A stretch of 14,701 nucleotides of DNA. Origin: an uncultured Eubacterium sp. (GTDB lineage Bacteria > Bacillota > Clostridia > Lachnospirales > Lachnospiraceae). Position 1 is the first letter of the stretch. The number at the start of each line of letters is the position of its first letter. Where the stretch lies: positions 1 through 14,701 of the forward strand of contig CAKRIZ010000043.1 of the NCBI GenBank assembly GCA_934351445.1, in the 5' to 3' direction. Below, piece by piece: positions 1 through 6,198 of this stretch. Made by a program: the position numbers and the translations under genes. The notes under the pieces were generated by a model. The model was not told the DNA's origin and ran no database searches. It saw only the letters and a program-made list of their open reading frames with translations.

Positions 1-69
1 AGTGGCTCAGTTGGTTAGAGCGCCGCCCTGTCACGGCGGAGGTCACGGGTTCGAGTCCCGTCTGGGTCG
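1..69 (+). tRNA. tRNA-Asp (GTC), 5' end cut by window edge
   Basis: The window opens inside this tRNA, in the acceptor/D-arm region. The anticodon stem-loop carries GTC, the T-arm GGGTTCGAGTCCC is intact, and the 3' acceptor strand CTGGGTC with discriminator G ends at 69. CCA is not encoded. It is the first visible member of a tandem run of four tRNAs that probably share one transcript, so more tRNA genes may lie to the left. Confidence 0.93.
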
Positions 70-79
70 TTTATAGTTG

Positions 80-152
80 GGGATCTTAGCTCAGCTGGGA
101 GAGCATCTGCCTTACAAGCAGAGGGTCATAGGTTCGAGCCCTATAGGTCCCA
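80..152 (+). tRNA. tRNA-Val (TAC)
   Basis: A 73-nt cloverleaf. The acceptor strand GGGATCT pairs with AGGTCCC (one G-T), the anticodon loop holds TAC, the T-loop is TTCGAGC, and the discriminator is A. It lies 10 bp after tRNA-Asp. Confidence 0.96.
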
Positions 153-171
153 TTGTACAACTTATGTACAT

Positions 172-255
172 GCCCGCGTGGCGGAACTGGCAGACGCGCA
201 GGACTTAAAATCCTGTTGTGGTGACACAGTACCGGTTCGATTCCGGTCGCGGGCA
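172..255 (+). tRNA. tRNA-Leu (TAA)
   Basis: An 84-nt class II tRNA with a long variable arm (around TTGTGGTGACACAGT). The acceptor GCCCGCG pairs with CGCGGGC, the anticodon is TAA, and the discriminator is A. The long variable arm and A73 fit leucine identity. Confidence 0.96.
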
Positions 256-281
256 TTGACCGAAAGGTCTTAATTGAATAT

Positions 282-355
282 GTGTGTGTAGCTCAGCTGG
301 ATAGAGCACTTGGCTACGGACCAAGGTGTCGGGGGTTCGAATCCTCTCACGCACG
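282..355 (+). tRNA. tRNA-Arg (ACG)
   Basis: A 74-nt cloverleaf. The acceptor GTGTGTG pairs with CACGCAC (one wobble). The anticodon stem CTTGG/CCAAG closes the loop CTACGGA, giving anticodon ACG, which is read as ICG after deamination. The discriminator is G. It is the last tRNA of the cluster and is followed directly by a strong terminator. Confidence 0.95.
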
Positions 356-360
356 TCAAT

Positions 361-403
361 CAAAAAATAAGAGATAGGAATATTTCCTATCTCTTATTTT
401 TTG
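361..403 (+). terminator. Intrinsic terminator of the tRNA cluster
   Basis: A perfect 20-bp inverted repeat (361-380 with 384-403) around a 3-nt loop. Its outer part is an A6/T6 tract, so it can serve as an intrinsic terminator on either strand. It starts only 6 bp after tRNA-Arg. Confidence 0.92.
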
Positions 404-426
404 TTCGAGTCCAGTCGGACTCGAAC
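403..426. repeat. Perfect 10-bp inverted repeat resembling a tRNA T-arm
   Basis: GTTCGAGTCC (403-412) and GGACTCGAAC (417-426) form a perfect hairpin with loop AGTC. The first 14 bases differ at one position from the T-arm of tRNA-Asp earlier in the window (GTTCGAGTCC-GTC). It abuts the terminator. The rest of the non-coding stretch to the next gene holds only a possible promoter. Confidence 0.6.
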
Positions 427-504
427 AAGCTTCGTTTTCGTTACTGTTCTCTCGTACATCGTAACTCGTTTCCCGTTTCGTTAGCAGCATTTTTTCACAA
501 ATAC

Positions 505-536
505 TTGAACTTATACCCAAATTATAGTAGTATACT
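505..536 (+). promoter_or_regulatory. Possible promoter for the ThrH-type gene
   Basis: TTGAAC (505-510) is followed by an A/T-rich stretch holding TAGTAT (528-533, 17-bp spacing, 4 of 6 matches) and TATACT (531-536, 20-bp spacing, 5 of 6). Neither pair is ideal, but this is the only promoter-like sequence between the tRNA terminator and the gene at 615. Confidence 0.4.
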
Positions 537-614
537 ATAGGACGTTACTCAGTTAAAGTGAGTGGATGTCAACTGGAAGCACATAAATTGCATGTAGATA
601 AAAGGAGTAAAACG

Positions 615-1214
615 ATGAATATTGTATGTTTAGACTTGGAAGGTGTATTGGTTCCGGAGATTTGGATTGCATTTGCTGAGGCGAGTGGGATTCCGGAGTT
701 GAAGAAAACGACAAGAGATGAGCCTGATTATGGCAAGCTGATGAATTTCAGATTGAATATTTTGAAAGAGCATGGCCTTGGGCTGAAGGAGATTCAGGAG
801 ACGATCGCAAAGATTGATCCGCTTCCTGGGGCAAAAGAATTTTTGGATGAGCTGCGTTCATTGACTCAGGTGATCATCATCAGTGATACATTTGAGCAGT
901 TTGCGACTCCGCTCATGAAAAAGCTCGGCTGGCCAACGATTATGTGCAACTCACTGGAAGTAGCAGAGAGTGGTGAGATTACAGGATTTAAGATGCGCTG
1001 TGAGAAGTCAAAACTCACGACTGTTAGGGCATTACAGTCGATCGGATATGAGACGATCGCCAGCGGGGACAGTTTCAATGATCTGGCAATGATTCAGGCG
1101 AGCAAGGCTGGCTTTTTATTTAAGAGTACCGAGCAGATTAAAAAGGATTATCCGCAGCTGCCGGCTTTTGAGGAATACAAAGATCTTTTAGCAGCAATTA
1201 AGGCTGCTTTATAA
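615..1214 (+). CDS. thrH: ThrH-type HAD phosphatase (phosphoserine phosphatase / homoserine phosphotransferase)
   Basis: A 199-residue cytoplasmic HAD-superfamily enzyme. The four HAD motifs are visible. Motif I is D7-L-E9 in DLEGVLVPE; the second acid is Glu, as in ThrH rather than the usual Asp. Motif II is S90-D91 in IIISDTF, motif III is K131/K133 in EKSK, and motif IV is GDSFND (151-156) for Mg2+. Length and the VPEIW signature fit the ThrH group, which hydrolyses phosphoserine and, in Pseudomonas, can transfer the phosphate to homoserine; which activity applies here cannot be told. The ATG at 615 was chosen because AAAGGAG (601-607) sits 7 bp upstream; the in-frame ATG at 558 has no ribosome binding site and would add 19 non-homologous residues. 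The TRAP genes follow after 105 bp. Confidence 0.9.
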   Translation: MNIVCLDLEGVLVPEIWIAFAEASGIPELKKTTRDEPDYGKLMNFRLNILKEHGLGLKEIQETIAKIDPLPGAKEFLDELRSLTQVIIISDTFEQFATPLMKKLGWPTIMCNSLEVAESGEITGFKMRCEKSKLTTVRALQSIGYETIASGDSFNDLAMIQASKAGFLFKSTEQIKKDYPQLPAFEEYKDLLAAIKAAL

Positions 1215-1225
1215 GATAATCATGG

Positions 1226-1297
1226 TTGCCCGGATGCAAGGGGAGGTATCGGGCAATGATGACATGTCGGGACGATGAAGGTATAGCATCGTCCCGA
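1226..1297. repeat. Two successive hairpins between thrH and the TRAP genes
   Basis: The first pairs TTGCCCG (1226-1232) with CGGGCAA (1250-1256). The second is an 11-bp perfect stem, TCGGGACGATG (1267-1277) with CATCGTCCCGA (1287-1297), around a 9-nt loop. No T-run follows, so they are not typical intrinsic terminators. They sit just before the AGGAGG of dctQ and could stabilise mRNA, bind a regulator or act as an attenuator. Confidence 0.55.
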
Positions 1298-1319
1298 TAA
1301 CTAACGAGGAGGATTAGAT

Positions 1320-1817
1320 ATGAACACGTACAAAAAGATCATGCATGGCGTGGTGAAGGTCGAGAACGTAGTGATGGCCGTTACCCTGCTCATGTCATTG
1401 GTGCTCACGTTTGCAAATGTTGTGGGACGAAAACTGGTGAATCACTCATTGACATGGGTAGATGAACTGGTTGTTGCGTTATTTGTGCTGATTTCCCTGA
1501 TGGGAGCAGCGCTTGCATGTAGAGAGGACGGAGGTCTGGTAGGCTTAAGCCTGATCTCTGACCGGTTGAGTGGTACAGCAAGACTCGTACAGAAACTGGT
1601 TGCAAATGTATTTAGTCTTATTTATTGCGTGATTCTTACATGGCAGGGTGTGGTACGTGCTGCTGCGGAGTATAAGCAGAATGCACATACCTATGTACTG
1701 CACTGGCCTGGCTGGATTTTCTGGTCTTTTGTGCCGGTATGTGGTGTGTTTCTGGTACTTCATTTTATTGAGAATACGCTTGATTTCTTAAAGGCTGGAA
1801 AGGAGGGCAATCAGTAA
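1320..1817 (+). CDS. dctQ: TRAP transporter small permease (DctQ family)
   Basis: A 165-residue inner-membrane protein with four hydrophobic segments (about 17-37, 48-67, 91-112 and 130-150), the standard DctQ layout and length. The conserved block SLTWVDELVVALFVLIS and the following GAALACREDGG match the family signature around the second helix. DctQ proteins scaffold the large permease in Na+-driven tripartite uptake of carboxylates, sialic acid and similar solutes. The start has AGGAGG at 1307-1312, 7 bp upstream. The stop TAA overlaps the next ATG by one base (TAATG), so the two permease genes are translationally coupled. The substrate cannot be read from the sequence. Confidence 0.92.
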   Translation: MNTYKKIMHGVVKVENVVMAVTLLMSLVLTFANVVGRKLVNHSLTWVDELVVALFVLISLMGAALACREDGGLVGLSLISDRLSGTARLVQKLVANVFSLIYCVILTWQGVVRAAAEYKQNAHTYVLHWPGWIFWSFVPVCGVFLVLHFIENTLDFLKAGKEGNQ

Positions 1818-4800
1818 TGATTACGGCTGTTCTTTTCTTAGTTTTTTTTGTACTTTTAATTTTAGATGTGCCAATTGCGATATGTCTGGGAGCATCATCT
1901 GTAGCGGCAATTCTGACGGCGGGACAGAGTCTGACCGTAGTAGCTACCAATACATACACAGGTATCAGTAAAACGTTATTGCTGGCGATTCCGTTTTTCA
2001 TTCTCGCAGGAAATATTATGGCGAAGGCAGGTATTTCCAAGCGCCTGATCAAGTTTATCGATAGCTGTGTCGGACATAGACGCGGTGGTATCGCTATCGT
2101 GTGTGTCATCGTGGCATGTTTCTTTGGAGCAATTTCTGGTTCCGGTCCTGCGACTGTAGCTGCGCTCGGAGCGATCCTGATCCCGGCAATGGTTGAAGCC
2201 GGATTCAGTGCGCCGTTTGCAATGGCGCTCATGGCGGCAGCCAGTTCGATTGCGATTGTCATTCCACCGAGTATCGCGTATGTCGTGTATGCGTCCATCA
2301 CAGGTGAAAATGTCGGTGATCTGTTTATCGCCGGTATTGTCCCCGGTATTTTGATGGGGCTTGCGCTGATCATCGTTGTTATGATCGAGGTTCGTAAGAA
2401 AGGCATTCAGTCCTCACGTGAAAAAGCGGGCTGGAAAGAGCGCTGGGTTACATTTAAAGATGCTTTCTGGGGATTTTTAATGCCGGTTATTATCTTAGGC
2501 GGTATTTATGGTGGTGTGTTCACACCGACCGAGGCCGCTGCGGTATCAGCCGTATATGGATTGGTCGTAGGTGTGTTTATTTACCGTGAGATCAAGTGGA
2601 AAGAATTGTTTGAGATTACTGTAGAGTCGGCTAAGACGACTGGTGGTATCATGCTGATTGTAGCATCTGCGACGTTGTTCTCGTATGTATGTACGTTATT
2701 TGGTATCTCAGAGGCTGCAACATCACTGCTCGGAAGTGTATCATCGAATAAGTTTATCTTTCTGTTGATCTGTAATGTGATCTTTCTGGTCGCAGGATGC
2801 TTTATTGATGCAAACTCAGCCATGTATATTTTTATTCCGATCATGTTCCCGATCTGTACATCGCTTGGATTCAGCCCGATTGCATTTGGTATTATGGCGA
2901 CCTTAAACCTGGCGATCGGACAGGTCACACCTCCGGTTGGTGTGAATCTGTTTGTTGCGATCAGCTTAAAGGTGAAAAATGTGGCAAAAGTCACACTGCA
3001 GCAGATCTCCAAGGCTGTTATGCCGATGATTGCAGCAGCATTGATTGTATTAGTTATATTTACATATTTCCCGCGTGCAGCCTATACGACAGGTACAAGC
3101 GTGTCTACGGATGTAGCAGCGGATGATTCCAAGATCCAGGCATATGATAATGAGACGTATGATCCGTCTGAGGATGCTTATTATAATGATGCTGAGTGGG
3201 AAGGGATGACGTGGCATTTTGCATGTTCAACAGGCGAAACATCGACCTGGGCAAAGGCAGGACGTTACTTTGGGGCGCTGATGGAGGAATCTACCGGTGG
3301 TAAGGTCAAGGTCGTTGTAGACGGTTTCTCTGACCAGCTCACAAACGGCTCCCAGAAAGATGGAATTGGTGCGTTGATGGAGGGAGATCCGGTGCAGATC
3401 TCTATGCACAGCAATCTGATCTATTCTGGATTTGATGACAGATTTAATGTTGTATCGCTGCCATATATTTTTGATGACTATGATGATGTCGATGCCAAAC
3501 TCGACGGTGAGGCAGGACAAAAACTCGATGAGATTCTCGCAGATATGGGTCTGAAGTGCTTTGGTATGGCAGAAAACGGATTCCGCCAGTTGACGAACTC
3601 CAAGCGTCCGGTGACATCTGTGGATGACCTGAAGGGACTGAAAATCCGTGTCGCAGGATCGAACCTGCTGATGAAGTCTTATGAGGACTGGCAGGCGAAT
3701 GCGACAAACATGAACTGGTCAGAGACTTATACTGCATTACAGCAGAACACGGTCGAAGGACAGGAAAATCCTCTGCCTGCGATCGCATCCGCATCCGTAC
3801 AGGAAGTACAGGATTATATTTCACTGTGGAATGCATATTATGACTGTCTGTTCTTCTGCATGAACGGCGATATTTATGACAGCCTGACAGATGCACAGCG
3901 GGAAGTGGTTGATGCCAATGCGAAGAAAACAGTAGATTATCAGAGAGAGATCAACCGTTATGAGTGTGAACTGCTCGTAGAGAACTGGGAAGCAAACGAT
4001 ACGATTGAGGTCGCACGTACCGAGGATATCGATACCGATAGCTTCAAGGAGGCAACTGCAGATGTTGCAGACTGGTTTATTGACCAGCTTGTCAACACGG
4101 ATGGTTTCTCACAGGAAGAAGCAGAATCGCTTGTGAATGCATTTACAGCAGAGACGGTAGATGTAGAGGCATATGATGACGAGACGTATGATGCGGCAAA
4201 GGATGCTGCGCCTGCAACGACAGACTGGGATGAGATGACCTGGCACTATGCATGTTCGACTGGTGAGACATCAACCTGGGCAAAGGCAGGACGTTACTTT
4301 GGAGCCCTGATGAACGAGTCTACTGGCGGCAAGGTAAAGGTCGTCGTAGACGGCTTCTCAGACCAGCTCACGAACGGTTCCCAGAAAGATGGAATCGGTG
4401 CACTGATGGAGGGTGATCCGGTACAGATCTCGATGCATAGTAATCTGATCTATTCGGGATTTGATGACAGATTTAATGTCGTATCACTGCCGTATATCTT
4501 TGATGATTATGATGATGTTGATGCAAAGTTTGATGGTGAGGCAGGACAGAAGATGGAAGAAATTTTAGAAGGCATGGGCTTAAAGTGTTTTGGCCTGGCT
4601 GAGAATGGATTCCGTCAGCTCACGAATTCCAAGCGTCCGGTAGCATCCGTCGATGACCTGAAAGGACTGAAGATCCGTGTGGCAGGATCAAATCTGCTGA
4701 TGAAATCTTATGAGGACTGGCAGGCAAATGCGACAAACATGAACTGGTCAGAGACTTATACTGCATTACAGCAGAATACGGTCGAGGGACAGGAGAATCC

Positions 4801-5182
4801 TCTACCTGCGATCGCATCTGCATCGGTCCAGGAAGTACAGGATTATATTTCACTGTGGAATGCATATTATGACTGCCTGTTCTTCTGTATGAACGGAGAG
4901 ATCTATAACAGCCTCTCAGAGGAGCAGCAGGCAATCGTAGAAGAAAATGCGAAAAAGACAGTTGAATATCAGCGTATGATCAACCGTTACGAGTGTGATC
5001 AGCTGGTAGCTGACTGGGAGGCAAAGGGTTCAATTGCTGTATTGCATACGGAGGATATCGATACCGACAGCTTTAAGGAGGCAACTGCAGATGTCGCAGA
5101 CTGGTTTGTCGATCAGCTCGTCAATACAGATGGATTTGATGAGACTGAGGCAAAGTCGCTTGTAGAAGCATTCACGAAGTAA
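1817..5182 (+). CDS. TRAP large permease fused to two tandem solute-binding domains (DctM-DctP-DctP)
   Basis: A 1121-residue fusion. Residues 1-420 are a complete DctM permease with repeated membrane segments, GAISGSGPATVAALG near 104-118, IPPSI at 149-153 and QVTPPVGVN at 369-377. The last helix (about 402-418) is preceded by a lysine-containing loop (SLKVKNVAK), which puts the C-terminus outside by the positive-inside rule. An acidic linker (about 422-463) leads to two DctP-type domains, about 464-784 and 807-1121. Each has GFRQLTNSKRPV followed by DLKGLKIRV; R611 and R954 match the family's carboxylate-binding arginine, and R590 and R933 are also conserved. Neither domain has its own signal peptide or lipobox, and no separate dctP is present. 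AGGAGG at 1801-1806 serves the start. The frame is unbroken throughout, so this is one gene rather than a missed boundary. Family membership is clear; ligand and working stoichiometry are unknown. Confidence 0.93.
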   Translation: MITAVLFLVFFVLLILDVPIAICLGASSVAAILTAGQSLTVVATNTYTGISKTLLLAIPFFILAGNIMAKAGISKRLIKFIDSCVGHRRGGIAIVCVIVACFFGAISGSGPATVAALGAILIPAMVEAGFSAPFAMALMAAASSIAIVIPPSIAYVVYASITGENVGDLFIAGIVPGILMGLALIIVVMIEVRKKGIQSSREKAGWKERWVTFKDAFWGFLMPVIILGGIYGGVFTPTEAAAVSAVYGLVVGVFIYREIKWKELFEITVESAKTTGGIMLIVASATLFSYVCTLFGISEAATSLLGSVSSNKFIFLLICNVIFLVAGCFIDANSAMYIFIPIMFPICTSLGFSPIAFGIMATLNLAIGQVTPPVGVNLFVAISLKVKNVAKVTLQQISKAVMPMIAAALIVLVIFTYFPRAAYTTGTSVSTDVAADDSKIQAYDNETYDPSEDAYYNDAEWEGMTWHFACSTGETSTWAKAGRYFGALMEESTGGKVKVVVDGFSDQLTNGSQKDGIGALMEGDPVQISMHSNLIYSGFDDRFNVVSLPYIFDDYDDVDAKLDGEAGQKLDEILADMGLKCFGMAENGFRQLTNSKRPVTSVDDLKGLKIRVAGSNLLMKSYEDWQANATNMNWSETYTALQQNTVEGQENPLPAIASASVQEVQDYISLWNAYYDCLFFCMNGDIYDSLTDAQREVVDANAKKTVDYQREINRYECELLVENWEANDTIEVARTEDIDTDSFKEATADVADWFIDQLVNTDGFSQEEAESLVNAFTAETVDVEAYDDETYDAAKDAAPATTDWDEMTWHYACSTGETSTWAKAGRYFGALMNESTGGKVKVVVDGFSDQLTNGSQKDGIGALMEGDPVQISMHSNLIYSGFDDRFNVVSLPYIFDDYDDVDAKFDGEAGQKMEEILEGMGLKCFGLAENGFRQLTNSKRPVASVDDLKGLKIRVAGSNLLMKSYEDWQANATNMNWSETYTALQQNTVEGQENPLPAIASASVQEVQDYISLWNAYYDCLFFCMNGEIYNSLSEEQQAIVEENAKKTVEYQRMINRYECDQLVADWEAKGSIAVLHTEDIDTDSFKEATADVADWFVDQLVNTDGFDETEAKSLVEAFTK
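3140..5182 (+). repeat. Intragenic tandem duplication, period 1029 bp
   Basis: Copy A covers 3140-4168 and copy B 4169-5182. Landmarks at the start, middle and end of the copies are all 1029 bp apart, so no net indel separates them. The unit includes the linker motif AYD(N/D)ETYD as well as the binding domain, so the linker was duplicated too. The proteins are very alike, and most DNA differences are in third codon positions. Two stretches of about 50 bp are identical (around 3700-3750 and 3808-3854 in copy A), while 3480-3580 differs strongly from its partner. Confidence 0.93.
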
Positions 5183-5201
5183 ATTATAAAATAGAATAAA
5201 T

Positions 5202-5248
5202 AGAATAGGAAAAGGATCTCTCTTGGCGGGAGATCCTTTTCCTATTCT
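5202..5248. terminator. Bidirectional terminator between convergent genes
   Basis: A perfect 18-bp stem (5203-5220 with 5230-5247, extendable by one A-T pair) with a 9-nt loop lies 20 bp after the TRAP fusion stop. A T-rich tract follows on the plus strand (TGTTTTCTTT) and a weaker one on the minus strand. It probably ends both the TRAP transcript and the exporter gene that points toward it. Confidence 0.88.
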
Positions 5249-5317
5249 GTTTTCTTTGCCGTGTATTTGAAAAAGTCGTTTTTGTAGCTTATCCTGCATC
5301 AACATCTGAGATCCGGA

Positions 5318-5923
5318 TCAGATAAACAGAATCTTATAGACACACCAGAACAACAGTAATGCCATCGTGATGTTAAATATACGATAATATCTGTGGTAGA
5401 CCGGGAACAGCAGTGAACCGATACTCGCCCAGATCAGGTTGCCGGTCGCAGCACAGACTGCCATAGTGACAGCAAAGATCAATGTAGCGGAAATGGATGT
5501 CCCATAGGGAAGTATAAAACTGCAGTACGCAGCGATTCCGAGCATTAGAATCTTGATATTGAGAAACTGCAGTAAAAATCCATTGATAAAATGAAGTGGC
5601 ATGTTCTGTGCGTCTGTCGACTCATCCGGAGAGGAGACTGCGCGGCGCGTCAGTGTTTTATAACCAAGCCAGAGAATATAGCCTGCGCCGATAAAGCGGG
5701 CATATTTTTCTATGGAAGGAACAAGACGATGCAACAATGTGCATCCAAAACCACAGATAAGCATCACAGTGATCAGACCGGTCCAGATTCCACGCATAAG
5801 CGGCAGACATTTTTTAAAACCGTATTGTCCGGTGGATGAGAGCAGCAGTACATTGTTCGGCCCCGGGCTGAAGGTGGTAGCACATGCATAAGCAGTCAGT
5901 GACAGAAATACAGACAGATTCAT
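5318..5923 (-). CDS. LysE-family amino acid exporter, EamB-like
   Basis: A 201-residue membrane protein with about six hydrophobic helices and the LysE/RhtB signature FSPGPNN at residues 18-24. The later block LLQFLNIKI, followed by SFILP, resembles E. coli EamB, an exporter of cysteine and O-acetylserine, so a thiol or small amino acid substrate is plausible but not shown. The start at 5923 was chosen because AGGAG lies 8 bp upstream (5932-5936 on this strand); a longer frame to 5983 would add 20 residues, overlap the promoter and lack a ribosome binding site. The gene is single, divergent from the c-di-GMP gene, and ends toward the shared terminator. Confidence 0.88.
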   Translation of the reverse strand: MNLSVFLSLTAYACATTFSPGPNNVLLLSSTGQYGFKKCLPLMRGIWTGLITVMLICGFGCTLLHRLVPSIEKYARFIGAGYILWLGYKTLTRRAVSSPDESTDAQNMPLHFINGFLLQFLNIKILMLGIAAYCSFILPYGTSISATLIFAVTMAVCAATGNLIWASIGSLLFPVYHRYYRIFNITMALLLFWCVYKILFI

Positions 5924-5953
5924 AACAGATACTCCTTTAAATAGTGTGGAATC

Positions 5954-5983
5954 AGTATAACACAAGATGTACAAATATGACAA
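5954..5983 (-). promoter_or_regulatory. Promoter of the LysE-family exporter
   Basis: On the minus strand TTGTCA (5983-5978), an 18-bp spacer and TATACT (5959-5954) form a good sigma-A type promoter, about 30 bp before the start codon. The plus-strand hexamer TACAAA occurs at 5970, 5989 and 6010, roughly every 20 bp across and above the -35, and may mark regulator contacts. Confidence 0.65.
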
Positions 5984-6108
5984 AAAAGTACAAAAAATAT
6001 CAATAAAAATACAAAAACTGACAGATAGTTATTGCTATTGAAGGCGAATGCCTGCCCGTGAACGGTAACATACTTTACCTTCACTTCTTTTTTATTTTCT
6101 GACAATTA

Positions 6109-6137
6109 TTGACTGATATGGTAATTGGTGTTAGAAT
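6109..6137 (+). promoter_or_regulatory. Promoter of the GGDEF/EAL gene
   Basis: TTGACT (6109-6114), a 17-bp spacer and TAGAAT (6132-6137) make a strong sigma-A type match 60 bp before the chosen start codon. It is divergent from the exporter promoter about 125 bp away. I saw no c-di-GMP riboswitch in the leader. Confidence 0.65.
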
Positions 6138-6198
6138 TGATGAGTAAAATTAGACAAGATGAGATGAAATGCAAGTCATCATGAAAGGTGGCAGATTC

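Noticed and set aside
403..480. CRISPR-like or short tandem repeat pattern after the tRNA cluster
   Set aside because: The CGTTTTCGTTA / CGTTTCGTTA similarities are imperfect, few, and without spacer regularity.
310..540. 76-residue frame beginning inside tRNA-Arg
   Set aside because: It starts in the tRNA and runs through the terminator hairpin and its inverted repeat; no ribosome binding site and no protein-like pattern.
1765..2406. 213-residue minus-strand frame opposite the DctM part
   Set aside because: It is the antisense shadow of a clear DctM coding sequence, with no start signals.
3227..4934. Minus-strand frames at similar positions in both repeat copies
   Set aside because: They recur only because the opposite-strand gene is duplicated; no start signals and no recognisable family.
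5304..5323. Hairpin ATCTGA...TCAGAT at the end of the exporter gene
   Set aside because: A 6-bp stem at the stop codon with no T-run; the much stronger terminator at 5202-5248 explains transcript end.
5920..6105. 61-residue minus-strand frame upstream of the exporter
   Set aside because: It crosses the exporter promoter and start codon, lacks a ribosome binding site, and its hydrophobic part reflects an A/T-rich promoter region.
6040..6168. Possible c-di-GMP riboswitch in front of the EAL gene
   Set aside because: I looked for the conserved aptamer core and found none; the promoter leaves only about 55 nt of leader, too short.
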